Counted from the first letter of the stretch, positions 38,201-46,102 are shown. The stretch is DNA of 64,000 nt from an uncultured Clostridia bacterium (GCA_934101145.1 CAKOPZ010000002.1:1-64000); one strand, 5' to 3'. Numbers and translations: made by a program. The notes: generated from the letters alone by a model not told the origin.

Positions 38201-39625
38201 TCTTGATTCTATTGCAGCTTGAACAAATTCTTCTATACTTAAATTCAAACTTTTGGCAAATGTTTCTATAAATGAACCACAACCTGAAGAACAAGCTTCA
38301 TTAAGCATAATGTTGTCAATTGCTCCATTTTTCATTTTAATGTATTTCATGTCTTGGCCACCAATATCAACAATACTTGTAACATTTGGCATGAATTTTT
38401 TTGCAGCTGTATAGTGAGCTATTGTTTCAATTTCATTTAAATCTACATTTAAAGCTGTTTGAATTAATTTTTCACCATATCCTGTAACACCGCTAAATCT
38501 AAGTGTTACAGCTTCTGGTAGTTCACTATATAATTGTTTAAGCATTTTAATAACACTTTGCAAAGGATTTCCTTCATTACTTCCATATAAAGAGTATAGA
38601 AGTCTACCTTCATTATCTATTAAAACTAATTTTGTTGTTGTAGAACCTGCGTCAATACCTACAAAAGCGTCTCCTTCGTATGTTTTTAAATCTGCTTTTT
38701 CGACAGTATCTTTATCATGTCTTTCTTTAAATTCTTGATAATCGGCGTCTATTGAAAATAGTGGTGATAAAGGATTTGAAGTATCATCATGAGAAATTCT
38801 TAAAACTTCAATTTTACTTTTTAATTTTTCAACTGTTATAGGTTTTGCTTCTAATGAATCAAGTGCAGCTCCTTTGGCAACAAGTAGGTGGGCTTCTTCA
38901 GGAATTATTATACTATCTCCTTCAAGATGTAGTGTGTCAATAAATCTATTTCTTAATTCAGATAAATAATTTAAAGGACCTCCTAAAAATGCTACTTTAC
39001 CTCTAATTGGTCTACCGCAAGCAAGTCCGCTAATTGTTTGGTTTACAACTGCTTGAAAAATTGATGCAGCAATGTCTTCTTTTGCAGCTCCTTCATTTAA
39101 TAATGGTTGAATGTCTGTTTTTGCAAATACGCCACAACGAGATGCAATTGGGTAAATCATTTGATGATTTTTAGCAAGTTCGTTAAGACCTGTTGGATCT
39201 GTATGTAATAATGAAGCCATTTGATCAATAAATGCTCCAGTACCTCCGGCACATGTGCCGTTCATACGTTGCTCGATTGATTTATCAAAATATATTATTT
39301 TTGCATCTTCTCCGCCAAGTTCAATAACAACATCAGTTTGTGGAATATATTTTTCAACAGCTCTTTTACAAGAAACAACTTCCTGAATAAAAGGTAAGTC
39401 CAAAAATTTAGCAGCAGACATTGCACCAGAACCTGTTAAGGCTATTGTAAAAGTACTTTCTGGATACATACTGCTAAGACTTTCTAAAACATTGCATACT
39501 GTATTTTTTGTATCTGAAAAGTGTCTTTGATAGTCATTATAAATTGTTTCTAGCTTATCGTTCATAACAACTATTTTTACAGTTGTAGAACCAACATCTA
39601 GTCCAACATGTAATAAATTGCTCAT
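35291..39625 (-). CDS. acyl-CoA dehydratase activase (BadF/HgdC-type) fused to dehydratase-like regions
   Basis: 1444 residues. Two BadF/BcrA-type ATPase domains lie in tandem (about 5-260 with GLDVGSTTVK; about 320-580 with GIDAGSTTTK), each with a GGxDxK-type and a Cys-containing segment. A cysteine cluster (CNGCENHC, GNRCEKG, about 610-645) and a DUF2229 domain (about 660-880) follow. The last part (about 1040-1440) resembles 2-hydroxyacyl-CoA dehydratase subunits. Proteins of this fused family are common in anaerobes. They are thought to do ATP-driven electron transfer to an iron-sulfur enzyme, but the substrate of this long form is not known. It starts at ATG after AAGGAGC and appears to be transcribed alone. 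Confidence 0.88.
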   Translation of the reverse strand: MSNLLHVGLDVGSTTVKIVVMNDKLETIYNDYQRHFSDTKNTVCNVLESLSSMYPESTFTIALTGSGAMSAAKFLDLPFIQEVVSCKRAVEKYIPQTDVVIELGGEDAKIIYFDKSIEQRMNGTCAGGTGAFIDQMASLLHTDPTGLNELAKNHQMIYPIASRCGVFAKTDIQPLLNEGAAKEDIAASIFQAVVNQTISGLACGRPIRGKVAFLGGPLNYLSELRNRFIDTLHLEGDSIIIPEEAHLLVAKGAALDSLEAKPITVEKLKSKIEVLRISHDDTSNPLSPLFSIDADYQEFKERHDKDTVEKADLKTYEGDAFVGIDAGSTTTKLVLIDNEGRLLYSLYGSNEGNPLQSVIKMLKQLYSELPEAVTLRFSGVTGYGEKLIQTALNVDLNEIETIAHYTAAKKFMPNVTSIVDIGGQDMKYIKMKNGAIDNIMLNEACSSGCGSFIETFAKSLNLSIEEFVQAAIESRRPVDLGSRCTVFMNSKIKQAQKEGYSVGDISAGLSYSVIKNAIQKVMKIRDMKKLGAHIVVQGGTFYNDAVLRAFELIVGRNVVRPDIAGLMGAYGVALLAKEQYEANLDMEYVSTITKNEDLDKLKIDISHVRCNGCENHCLLTINKFSNGARYISGNRCEKGAGIVQGKTELPNLVKYKYERLFNYKPLDEKDAPRGTIGIPRVLNMYEDYPFWFTFLTNLGFRVIISEKSNRKTYEKGMESMPSESVCFPAKLSHGHIIGLIKQGIKTIFYPCMPYSRKEYDKADNHYNCPIVISYSEVLKNNIEELKEKDIKFLNPFLPFEAKNLAKTIMELPEFAEYNFTKKELLEAAKKAEEEYQNFKEDIRKKGQETVEYIEKNNLKGIVLAGRPYHVDPEVNHGIDTLITSLGLCVLTEDSISNQADPKPLRVVNQWVFHARLYAAADFVGKHDNLELVQLNSFGCGVDAVTTDQVEEILTSYGKMYTLIKIDEINNLGAVRIRIRSLLASMKKRLANKELEKGTGDYEIHKKIFTKEMKDEGYTILIPQMAPIHFELLETAVRSCGYNVELLRNCTEHTVETGLKYVNNDACYPSILTTGQMIEALESGKYDINKTALIMSQTGGGCRATNYIGFIRKALKDAGFENVPVISFNVVGMEKMPGFKITLPLIEKLLKMVVYADLLQKMLTKNRAYEVNKGETQKLFDEWMEKCKKLLEKSSMKEFKQSIYDIVNDFEKIELDTSVEKPKVGIVGEVLIKYHPYGNNFVADKLEEEGAEVVLPDFMGFIKFIATHKITFNQLIKTDKIKSKIFKTAIKLIDLLEKDERIALANSKKGYLQPCNIWELEDKVKNILSIGNQTGEGWFLTAEMIEYIESGIPNIVCVQPFACLPNHVVGKGVIKTIRNEFPDANISPIDYDPGASEANQTNRIKLLMTVAKDNLKKQQAEKNAIKEENKTTEKETNKKEVSSKK

Positions 39626-39790
39626 ATTAATGCTCCTTATATTTAATAATTAAATTTACTCTCATTTGTTATATAAATATCTCTAAAATAAGATATTTAA
39701 TCAATGTTAATTTTATACGGAAATAAGGAATTTGTCAAATGAAAATTATGTGAATTTTGTGGAAAACTAGTAGAAAAAGTCGAGCAAAAC

Positions 39791-39799
39791 TGTGGATAA
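39791..39799 (+). promoter_or_regulatory. isolated perfect DnaA box upstream of the GerMN gene
   Basis: TGTGGATAA within the 15-mer TGTGGATAAATTTGA. The identical 15-mer occurs at 40764-40778. Confidence 0.4.
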
Positions 39800-39880
39800 A
39801 TTTGAAATAATAAAGGTTCTAAAAATTACTTGTCTTACATAATGATATTAATAAATAAAACAAGCTTAAAAGGAGGAAAT

Positions 39881-40420
39881 ATGAAAAAGAAAATTATTAT
39901 TGGTGTTGTAATTTTATTATTAATTGGAGTGGGAGTGTGGATATTTTTAAATAAAAAAACAAATAATCAAGAATATGTGCCACAAGAAGAAATATCTGAT
40001 GAACAGTTAAGACAGACAATTGTATCATTATATTTTAAAAATAAAAATACAGGTGAATTAGAGTCAGAAGGAAGATTAATTGATGCGAAGTTATTATTAA
40101 ATGAGCCATATAAAACTTTAATGGAATTATTAATTGAAGGACCAAAAAATGAAAAATTTGAAGCAACAATTCCAAATGGAACAAAAATAAATAAAATGGA
40201 ATTAAAAAATGATATATTGTACATAGATTTTTCAAAGGAATTTGTGGATAATCAAAAAAATGGAACAGAAGAGGAAAGTGCAACAATTTATTCCATCGTT
40301 AATACTATGACAAGACTTACAGAAATAAATGGAGTAAAAATATTAATTGATGGAAAAGCAGATCAAAAATTTAAAGATGGTAAAATTAATTTTTCTGATA
40401 CGTTTGTAAAAATAAAATAA
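39881..40420 (+). CDS. GerMN domain-containing membrane-anchored protein
   Basis: 179 residues from the ATG at 39881 (AAGGAGG just upstream; an earlier ATG at 39830 lacks one). An N-terminal membrane anchor (about 4-22) and linker precede a GerMN domain (about 48-178). It carries VSLYFKN, TLMELLIEGP, IPNGTKINKMELKNDILYIDFS and TLTEINGVKILIDG-like segments. GerMN domains occur in germination/sporulation proteins and in surface lipoproteins of Firmicutes. There is no lipobox Cys, so a transmembrane anchor is likely. Confidence 0.8.
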   Translation: MKKKIIIGVVILLLIGVGVWIFLNKKTNNQEYVPQEEISDEQLRQTIVSLYFKNKNTGELESEGRLIDAKLLLNEPYKTLMELLIEGPKNEKFEATIPNGTKINKMELKNDILYIDFSKEFVDNQKNGTEEESATIYSIVNTMTRLTEINGVKILIDGKADQKFKDGKINFSDTFVKIK

Positions 40421-40566
40421 ATTTAAAAATAATAAATAAAAAAATAAAAAAATAATAAAATAATAAAATAAAAAAATAATAAAATAAAAAAATAATAAAA
40501 TAAAAAAATAATAAATTAATTAAAAATAAAATAAATTTAAAAATAGGAATAAAAATAAACACTTTT
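40421..40566. repeat. A/T simple-sequence spacer
   Basis: Iterated AATAAAAAAATAATAAAAT words. No hairpin or ORF of note. Confidence 0.7.
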
Positions 40567-40743
40567 TTATTTTAATATTTTATATAAATGAAGTGTATTA
40601 ATTAATTTTTGAAAATCACATAAAAAATGTTCAACTTGAAAAAGAGATTTAATAGTATTATCTTTTTTATGGATAAAATCTATTTTTTTCTCTTTTTTAA
40701 TTTCTTTTTTATGTTCTTTTTTCACAACAGCTTTATTTTCCAT
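40567..40743 (-). CDS. small basic protein of unknown function
   Basis: 58 residues from the ATG at 40743, seven bases after AAGGTG (the upstream GTG at 40752 lies in the Shine-Dalgarno). The first half is nearly all Lys and Glu. The second half, SLFQVEHFLCDFQKLINTLHLYKILK, is a hydrophobic-patterned helix with one Cys and looks conserved. It is transcribed divergently from the trmN6-like gene, with a DnaA box in the shared upstream region. I do not recognise it. Confidence 0.55.
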   Translation of the reverse strand: MENKAVVKKEHKKEIKKEKKIDFIHKKDNTIKSLFQVEHFLCDFQKLINTLHLYKILK

Positions 40744-40763
40744 ACGAATCACCTTAAAAAATA

Positions 40764-40778
40764 TGTGGATAAATTTGA
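40764..40778 (+). promoter_or_regulatory. DnaA box in a divergent promoter region
   Basis: TGTGGATAAATTTGA, identical to the site at 39791. It lies between the small basic protein gene and the trmN6-like gene. Confidence 0.4.
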
Positions 40779-40844
40779 TTTAATATAAAAATTAATATAT
40801 AATATGTAGGAAAAATAAAAAGGTTAAAGTTTAGGGTAAATAAA

Positions 40845-41597
40845 ATGGAAATTAGATTAAAAGAAAATGAAAGAATTGATGATTTAGAAATAAAAAACAT
40901 GAAAATAATTCAAAATAAAGATGGATTTTGTTTTGGAATAGATAGTGTGCTTCTTTCTGATTTTGCAAAAGAAATAAAAGATAATTCAAAGGTTGTGGAT
41001 TTAGGAACAGGGACAGGAATACTTGGGATTTTATTATGTGCAAAAACAAATTTAAAAGAAGTTTTAGGTGTGGAAATTCAAGAAGAAGTTGCAAATATGG
41101 CACAAAGAAGTATTGAATTAAATAATTTAAAAAATAGATTTAAAATATTAAATGATAATATAAAAAATATAGAAAAAAATAATATTAATTTAAAAAACAA
41201 TTTTGATTATGTTGTAACAAATCCACCATATAAAAAAATAAATACGGGAAAAATAAATGAAAATGAAAAAAAATTAATTTCACGTCATGAATTAACAGCC
41301 AATTTAAATGATTTTATAAAGACAGCTTCTTTTTTATTAAAAGATAAGGGAACATTATTTATGGTACATAGACCAGAAAGATTAGTTGATATTTTAGAAA
41401 AAATGAGGAAAGAAAAAATAGAACCAAAAGAATTAAAATTTATTTATCCTAAAATAAATAAAGCACCAAATTTAATTTTAATAAAAGGTGTTAAAAATTC
41501 AAATCCATTTTTAAAAATAGACAAGCCATTATATGTATATAATGAAGATGGAAATTACACAGATGATATTTTAAAAATATATGGAAAAATAAAATAA
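40845..41597 (+). CDS. trmN6: tRNA1(Val) (adenine37-N6)-methyltransferase-like protein
   Basis: 250 residues, COG4123-type SAM-dependent methyltransferase. It shows the SAM loop VVDLGTGTGILGILL near 48-62 and the adenine-N6 catalytic motif NPPY near 126. The N-terminus (GFCFGIDSVLLSDFA) is typical of this family. It is likely to modify adenine 37 of a tRNA, though substrate specificity in Clostridia is unverified. rsmI follows, as in many Firmicutes. Confidence 0.85.
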   Translation: MEIRLKENERIDDLEIKNMKIIQNKDGFCFGIDSVLLSDFAKEIKDNSKVVDLGTGTGILGILLCAKTNLKEVLGVEIQEEVANMAQRSIELNNLKNRFKILNDNIKNIEKNNINLKNNFDYVVTNPPYKKINTGKINENEKKLISRHELTANLNDFIKTASFLLKDKGTLFMVHRPERLVDILEKMRKEKIEPKELKFIYPKINKAPNLILIKGVKNSNPFLKIDKPLYVYNEDGNYTDDILKIYGKIK

Positions 41598-41735
41598 TAA
41601 AAATATTAATTAATTTATTTAATAAAAATAATAAAATAAAATTAAATAATTTAAAATAGAAATAAAGAAATAAAAAAATAAAATAATAAATAATTTTTTA
41701 TTTTTTTATTTTATATAAATGAGGAGAAAGAGAAA
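41598..41735. other. A/T-rich spacer before rsmI
   Basis: Simple A/T words with an imperfect AATAAATAATTTTTTA hairpin. The rsmI Shine-Dalgarno GAGGAG lies at its end. Confidence 0.5.
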
Positions 41736-42560
41736 ATGAAAGGTAAAATTTATTTAGTAGCAACTCCAATTGGAAATTTAGAAGATATAACTTTTAGAGC
41801 AATTTCTGTATTAAAAGATGTTGATATTATTGCTGCAGAAGATACAAGACACACATTGAAATTATTAAATTATTATGAAATTTCAAAACCATTAATAAGT
41901 TATCATAGACATAACGAAGATGTAAAATCTGATATATTAATTGAAAAAGTCTTAAAAGGGCAAAATATTGCAATTGTGACAGATGCAGGAACTCCAGGAG
42001 TTTCTGATCCAGGAGAAGAGATTGTAAAAGAGGCAATAAAAAATGATATTGAAATTATACCAATACCAGGAGCATGTGCATTTGTAAATGCATTAATTGC
42101 ATCAGGATTAAATACAAAACAATTTTCTTTTTATGGTTTTTTACCAATGAATAAAAAATTAAGAAAAAAAGCATTTGAGAATATTTTAAAAGAAAATAAA
42201 ACAATAATAATTTATGAAGCACCTCATAAATTACAAAAAACATTAAAGGACATTTTAGATAATATTGGTAATATAAATTGTGTTATTGCAAAAGAATTAA
42301 CTAAGATACATGAAACTTTTTTTAGGGGAAATATTTCTGAATTAATTAATAATTTTGAATCTCCAAAAGGAGAGTATATTATTTTACTTGATTTAAATAA
42401 TACTGTAAAAGAAGAAAATGATTTTGAAAACATGAGTGTAGAAGAACAATATGAATTTTATAATAATCAAGGAATTGAAAAGAAAGAAATAATAAAATTA
42501 ATTGCTAAAAATAAAAAAGTGCCTAAAAATGATATATATAAATTATTTTTAAATAGATAA
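41736..42560 (+). CDS. rsmI: 16S rRNA (cytidine1402-2'-O)-methyltransferase
   Basis: 274 residues. It shows the tetrapyrrole-methylase-like fold with the N-terminal IYLVATPIGNLEDIT, AEDTRHT, SYHRHNE and TDAGTPGVSDPGE, all RsmI hallmarks. It methylates C1402 in the ribosomal P site. The C-terminal tail (about 225-274) is Lys/Glu-rich. Followed by a strong terminator. Confidence 0.96.
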   Translation: MKGKIYLVATPIGNLEDITFRAISVLKDVDIIAAEDTRHTLKLLNYYEISKPLISYHRHNEDVKSDILIEKVLKGQNIAIVTDAGTPGVSDPGEEIVKEAIKNDIEIIPIPGACAFVNALIASGLNTKQFSFYGFLPMNKKLRKKAFENILKENKTIIIYEAPHKLQKTLKDILDNIGNINCVIAKELTKIHETFFRGNISELINNFESPKGEYIILLDLNNTVKEENDFENMSVEEQYEFYNNQGIEKKEIIKLIAKNKKVPKNDIYKLFLNR

Positions 42561-42569
42561 TAAATAATA

Positions 42570-42605
42570 AAAAAATAATTGCTTGGAAAAGCAATTATTT
42601 TTTTA
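42570..42605. terminator. bidirectional terminator between rsmI and abrB
   Basis: AAAAATAATTGCTT pairs with AAGCAATTATTTTT around GGAA, with A and T runs on both sides. Confidence 0.85.
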
Positions 42606-42606
42606 T

Positions 42607-42858
42607 TTATTCTGGTTTTATCTCTCCAATTTGATTTGCGCATTTATCGCAAATTAATTTACCTTTGTATTCAGTTAGGTTTTTTGAATTTCCGCAGAAA
42701 ATACAGTTTGGTTCATATTTTTTTAATATAATAGTTGAACCGTCTACATATATTTCAATAGGATCTTTTTCTGCTATTTCGAATTTATTTCTAAGTTCAA
42801 TTGGAATAACTACTCTACCTAATTCATCTACTCTTCTTACTATACCTGTCGCTTTCAT
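42607..42858 (-). CDS. abrB: AbrB/SpoVT-type transition-state regulator with zinc ribbon
   Basis: 83 residues. The N-terminal swapped-hairpin DNA-binding domain begins MKATGIVRRVDELGRVVIPI. A C-terminal extension has two Cys pairs (CIFCGN and CDKC), a small zinc ribbon common in clostridial AbrB proteins. It is likely a dimeric repressor of post-exponential genes. GGAGGAG precedes the ATG at 42858; the longer reading from 42900 has no ribosome-binding site. The promoter carries a Spo0A box placed to block transcription, as known for abrB in Bacillus. Confidence 0.93.
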   Translation of the reverse strand: MKATGIVRRVDELGRVVIPIELRNKFEIAEKDPIEIYVDGSTIILKKYEPNCIFCGNSKNLTEYKGKLICDKCANQIGEIKPE

Positions 42859-42879
42859 AATCTCCTCCATTCTACATAA

Positions 42880-42888
42880 TTCGACAAA
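42880..42888 (-). promoter_or_regulatory. Spo0A box in the abrB leader
   Basis: TTTGTCGAA on the minus strand lies just downstream of the expected start of abrB transcription. In Bacillus, Spo0A represses abrB from similarly placed boxes. Confidence 0.6.
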
Positions 42889-42900
42889 AAATCTATACAT

Positions 42901-42929
42901 ATAATATCACAATTTACAAAAAAAGGCAA
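42901..42929 (-). promoter_or_regulatory. abrB promoter
   Basis: On the minus strand TTGCCT, 17-bp spacer, TATTAT. Confidence 0.6.
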
Positions 42930-43113
42930 CACTAACTTGAAAAATTTTACAATTTTATTAAAAAATATTTGTAGTAAGAAATATTTATAAGAAATACTTT
43001 AGGCAAGAGTTTAGACTGATTTAAAATATGCTAATTTTGTAGTTATAATTTCAATTTGGAATAATAAAAAATATAATGAATAATGTGTATATATAAGATT
43101 TTAGTAAAAACAA

Positions 43114-43149
43114 ATGGTACTTTTTGAAGACCGCCTAAAAAAGTACCAT
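43114..43149 (+). promoter_or_regulatory. 12-bp perfect inverted repeat in the spmA leader
   Basis: ATGGTACTTTTT and its exact complement flank a 12-nt loop and end 18 bases before the spmA start. No T run follows, so it is not a simple terminator. It could be an operator or an mRNA hairpin. Confidence 0.55.
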
Positions 43150-43167
43150 GAAAGTGTGGAAAGTGAT

Positions 43168-43749
43168 ATGATGAATATTATATGGCCTGCATTTATTATA
43201 GTTTCATTTATATATGCTATTTTGACAGGGAAGGTAAATGAGATAAATGAAGGTATTTTTAGCTCTGTTTCCGATGCAGTACAATTGTCAATTACATTTT
43301 TAGGAACAATTTGTTTATGGAATGGAGTAATGGAAATTGTAAAAAGAACAACATTGATTGAAAAACTAACAAAATTCTTGAATCCATTGATGATTGTATT
43401 ATTTCCAAAATTGAAAAATGATAATAAAATAAAATCTGAAATTTCAATGAATATTATTGCAAATGTTTTAGGATTAGGCAATGCTGCAACTCCACTTGGA
43501 TTAAAAGCAATGAAGTCAATGCAAGAAAAGAATATAAAAAAAGATACTTTATCTGATGAAATGATGATGTTTATTGTTTTAAATACAGCTTCTTTACAGT
43601 TAATTCCAACAAATGTTATTGCTATTAGAACAGCTTTGAATTCTAATAATGCAACTCAAATTATTTTTCCTGTTTGGGGAGCTACAATTATTGCAGCAAT
43701 TATTGGAATAATTGCTACTAAACTTATAATTAAAAAAGTTAAATATTAA
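43168..43749 (+). CDS. spmA: spore maturation protein A
   Basis: 193 residues from the ATG at 43168 (an adjacent ATG at 43171 is also possible). The SpmA start MNIIWPAFIIVSFIYAILTG is typical, so the longer reading from 43114, which runs through the inverted repeat, is not used. Hydrophobic helices lie at about 5-25, 40-65, 95-120, 130-150 and 165-185, with the conserved NVLGLGNAATPLGLKAM. With SpmB it is needed for spore core dehydration in Bacillus. Confidence 0.93.
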   Translation: MMNIIWPAFIIVSFIYAILTGKVNEINEGIFSSVSDAVQLSITFLGTICLWNGVMEIVKRTTLIEKLTKFLNPLMIVLFPKLKNDNKIKSEISMNIIANVLGLGNAATPLGLKAMKSMQEKNIKKDTLSDEMMMFIVLNTASLQLIPTNVIAIRTALNSNNATQIIFPVWGATIIAAIIGIIATKLIIKKVKY

Positions 43750-43762
43750 TTGGGGAATATTA

Positions 43763-44284
43763 ATGATTAATTTTATTTCAAACTGCGCAATACCAATAAT
43801 AATTTTATTAATTATCGTATATGGTTTGATTGAAAAGAATAAAGTTTATGATACATTTTTAGATGGAGCAAAAGAGGGAATAGAGATTGTTTTTAAAATG
43901 TTTCCAACACTGCTTGGAATTTTTGTTGCAATTGGTGCACTGAGGAGTTCAGGATTAATAGATGCAATAGTAAGTTTTATAGAACCATTTACAAGTTTGT
44001 TAAATATACCAAGTCAAATTATGCCGCTTGCACTTTTAAGACCGATATCGGGAAGTGCATCTATGGCAGTGGCTGTTGATATAATGAAAAATTATGGAGT
44101 AGATAGCTTTATTGGACTCGTAACGTCTACAATAATGGGTTCAACAGAAACGACATTTTATACAATTGCAATATATACAGCTTGTGTTAGAATTAAAAAA
44201 ACACGAGGAATACTCTTTGCAGCACTTTGTGCAGATGTTGCCGGAATGCTTGCGTCTGTAATAATTTGGCGAATTTTGTCGTGA
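43763..44284 (+). CDS. spmB: spore maturation protein B
   Basis: 173 residues. It has a hydrophobic N-terminal helix, FLDGAKEGIEIVFKMFPTLLG and the conserved RPISGSASMAV and TSTIMGSTETTFYTIA, the nucleoside-transporter-gate-like pattern of SpmB. The gene is 13 bp after spmA, so it is in the same operon. Confidence 0.95.
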   Translation: MINFISNCAIPIIILLIIVYGLIEKNKVYDTFLDGAKEGIEIVFKMFPTLLGIFVAIGALRSSGLIDAIVSFIEPFTSLLNIPSQIMPLALLRPISGSASMAVAVDIMKNYGVDSFIGLVTSTIMGSTETTFYTIAIYTACVRIKKTRGILFAALCADVAGMLASVIIWRILS

Positions 44285-44292
44285 AGTTTTTG

Positions 44293-44364
44293 TTGACATT
44301 TTATATAAATGGTATTAAAATAAAAAACATAGAAACACAAGTTTAATGTGTTCTATGTTTTTTC
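44293..44364 (+). terminator. terminator after spmB, immediately preceded by a promoter-like sequence
   Basis: The hairpin ACATAGAA(A)CACA/TGTGTTCTATGT ends in T6 (44322-44364). Directly before it are TTGACA (44293), a 17-bp spacer and TAAAAT. A transcript from there would be only about 40 nt. Confidence 0.6.
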
Positions 44365-44435
44365 AAGATTATTTAAAATCTAAAATTTAAGATTCTTTTT
44401 GAATTCCCAAAATAATAAAAAATGTTTTTAATTTT

Positions 44436-44652
44436 GTAGAGGAAAATTACTTTTCTAATTATTTCGCCCCCGAACAAGAAAAATTTAAAAAAGTAAATAA
44501 TAAAAAAGAAGGAAAAAATAAAACAAAATTTAATTTTTAAAATTTGCATTATCTCTATAATTATTATAGTTTGTCATTTTAAAGTCTAAAGAATATTCCC
44601 CAATATTTTGATAAAAAAATTCTTATATTTTTCTTTTAATTTTCCTCTACAT
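44436..44652. mobile_element. candidate miniature inverted-repeat element
   Basis: The two ends are TGTAGAGGAAAATTA and its exact complement, 217 bp apart, flanked by short T-rich sequence that could be a 3-bp target duplication. The interior has no ORF and includes CGCCCCCGAAC. It lies in the spmB-rlmH gap. Confidence 0.4.
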
Positions 44653-44664
44653 TTATATATATAA

Positions 44665-45147
44665 TTATCTATGATAAGTTTCACGTCGTGAAATTTTAAA
44701 AGCTCTAAAGATTTGTTCTAATAAAAATATACGAATTAATTGATGTGGAAATGTCATTTTGGAAAAACAAATTAATTCATTTGCTTGATGTAATAAATCA
44801 TCTGTCATTCCTAAAGTTCCACCAATAATAAATGTGATATGACTATTCATATTTAATGATATATTTTCTAATTTTTTAGAAAATTCTTCGGAAGTATATT
44901 GTTTACCTTTTAAGTCTAAGCATATTACATAACTATCCTTTTTTATATGAGATAAAATATTATTGCTTTCAATTTGTTTTATATTTTGAGCTATAGAATT
45001 ATTTAAATTATTTGGTACCTGTTCATCAGGAAGCTCAATAATTTTTAATAGACAATATTTAGATAGACGCTTCGAATATTCTGAAATTGCATCTTTTAAA
45101 TATTGTTCTTTTATTTTACCAACACAAATTATATCAATATGTAACAT
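44665..45147 (-). CDS. rlmH: 23S rRNA (pseudouridine1915-N3)-methyltransferase RlmH
   Basis: 160 residues with the SPOUT-family pattern: GKIKEQYLKDAISEYSKRLSKY at the N-terminus, FIIGGTLGMTDDLL near 105-118, and the C-terminal ISRRETYHR. It modifies position 1915 in helix 69. The full family length is present. The palindrome at its 3' end (TTTCACG-T-CGTGAAA) encodes the conserved RRE and is probably coincidental. Confidence 0.95.
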   Translation of the reverse strand: MLHIDIICVGKIKEQYLKDAISEYSKRLSKYCLLKIIELPDEQVPNNLNNSIAQNIKQIESNNILSHIKKDSYVICLDLKGKQYTSEEFSKKLENISLNMNSHITFIIGGTLGMTDDLLHQANELICFSKMTFPHQLIRIFLLEQIFRAFKISRRETYHR

Positions 45148-45165
45148 AAATTCTCCTTTTATTTT

Positions 45166-45200
45166 TATATACTAGGAAATGTCTCATTTCTTAGTATATA
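45166..45200. promoter_or_regulatory. 16-bp hairpin between the walJ-like gene and rlmH
   Basis: TATATACTAGGAAATG pairs with CATTTCTTAGTATATA (one G-U), 3-nt loop. No T run on either strand. It may be an mRNA-stabilising or processing hairpin. Confidence 0.5.
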
Positions 45201-45280
45201 AAAATAGCTACAATCACTATTGCCTTTGAGATTTTCTCCTTTTAGTCGAAAACTCAAATCGGCTTTGAACAAAGGGCTAC

Positions 45281-46102
45281 CTAAAGTTGCTTTGTTCTGG
45301 CTAAATCACAATTTTCTATATTAATAAGAGCACTAGGATTAACTCTACTTGCAACACTTATATTTATGTTGTTTTCATCATAGTTATTTTCCATTAACTC
45401 TTCAACAACTGTTTTATACGCAAGTTCAGGAAAGTTATTTTCCTTACTTAAATGTCCAAGCATTACTTTGTTTAGTCCACTTTTTAATAAATATGAAATT
45501 GTTTTCCCTGCATCTGAATTTGCTAAATGGCCGTTTGGACCAGCTATACGTTCTTTTAGTAAATATGGATATTTTGAATATTTTAATATATTAGGATCAT
45601 AATTTGACTCAAGTAAAATAAAAGAACTATCTTCTAATTTATGTATAATTTCAGATGTCATATGTCCAATGTCTGTTGCTATACTTATTTTTTTATTAGA
45701 TGTACAAATATTAAATCCACATGGATTTGTTGCATCATGAGGTATTTTAAATGGATATATTTTTAAATCATTAATTTCCATATTTTCAGAAGGATTAAAG
45801 TATTTGATATTTTCATTAGAAATTTTAGCCTCCTGTTCTGGCATTGCTTCCCATGTTTGTCTATTTGCATAAACAGGAATGTTATATTTTTTTGAAAATG
45901 TTCCTAAACCTTTTACATGGTCAGAATGTTCATGTGTAACTAAAATTGCATCTATTTCTTCTGGATCAACATTAATAGATGAAAGTGCTTCTGTTATTTT
46001 TTTAGCACTTTCACCTGCATCAATTAATATTTTTGTATTATCAGATTCAACATATAAACTATTTCCTGAACTACCACTATATAAACTACAAAAATTGAAC
46101 AT
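45281..46102 (-). CDS. walJ: MBL-fold metallohydrolase of the YycJ/WalJ family
   Basis: 273 residues. The metallo-beta-lactamase zinc motif THEHSDHVKG lies near 55-64, with later ligands in PHDATNPCGF and TDIGHMT and the N-terminal CSLYSGSSGNS typical of YycJ. The family is linked to the WalRK region and exonuclease-like activity in Firmicutes. Here there is no walRK nearby; murA is 11 bp upstream in the same direction. Confidence 0.85.
   Translation of the reverse strand: MFNFCSLYSGSSGNSLYVESDNTKILIDAGESAKKITEALSSINVDPEEIDAILVTHEHSDHVKGLGTFSKKYNIPVYANRQTWEAMPEQEAKISNENIKYFNPSENMEINDLKIYPFKIPHDATNPCGFNICTSNKKISIATDIGHMTSEIIHKLEDSSFILLESNYDPNILKYSKYPYLLKERIAGPNGHLANSDAGKTISYLLKSGLNKVMLGHLSKENNFPELAYKTVVEELMENNYDENNINISVASRVNPSALINIENCDLARTKQL

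Noticed and set aside
44293..44364. Small RNA from the promoter-terminator pair after spmB
   Set aside because: The transcript would be about 40 nt and consist of the terminator alone; chance promoter in AT-rich DNA is likelier.
44670..44700. parS-like palindrome TTTCACG-T-CGTGAAA
   Set aside because: It has an extra central base and encodes the conserved RRE of RlmH, so it is probably coincidental.
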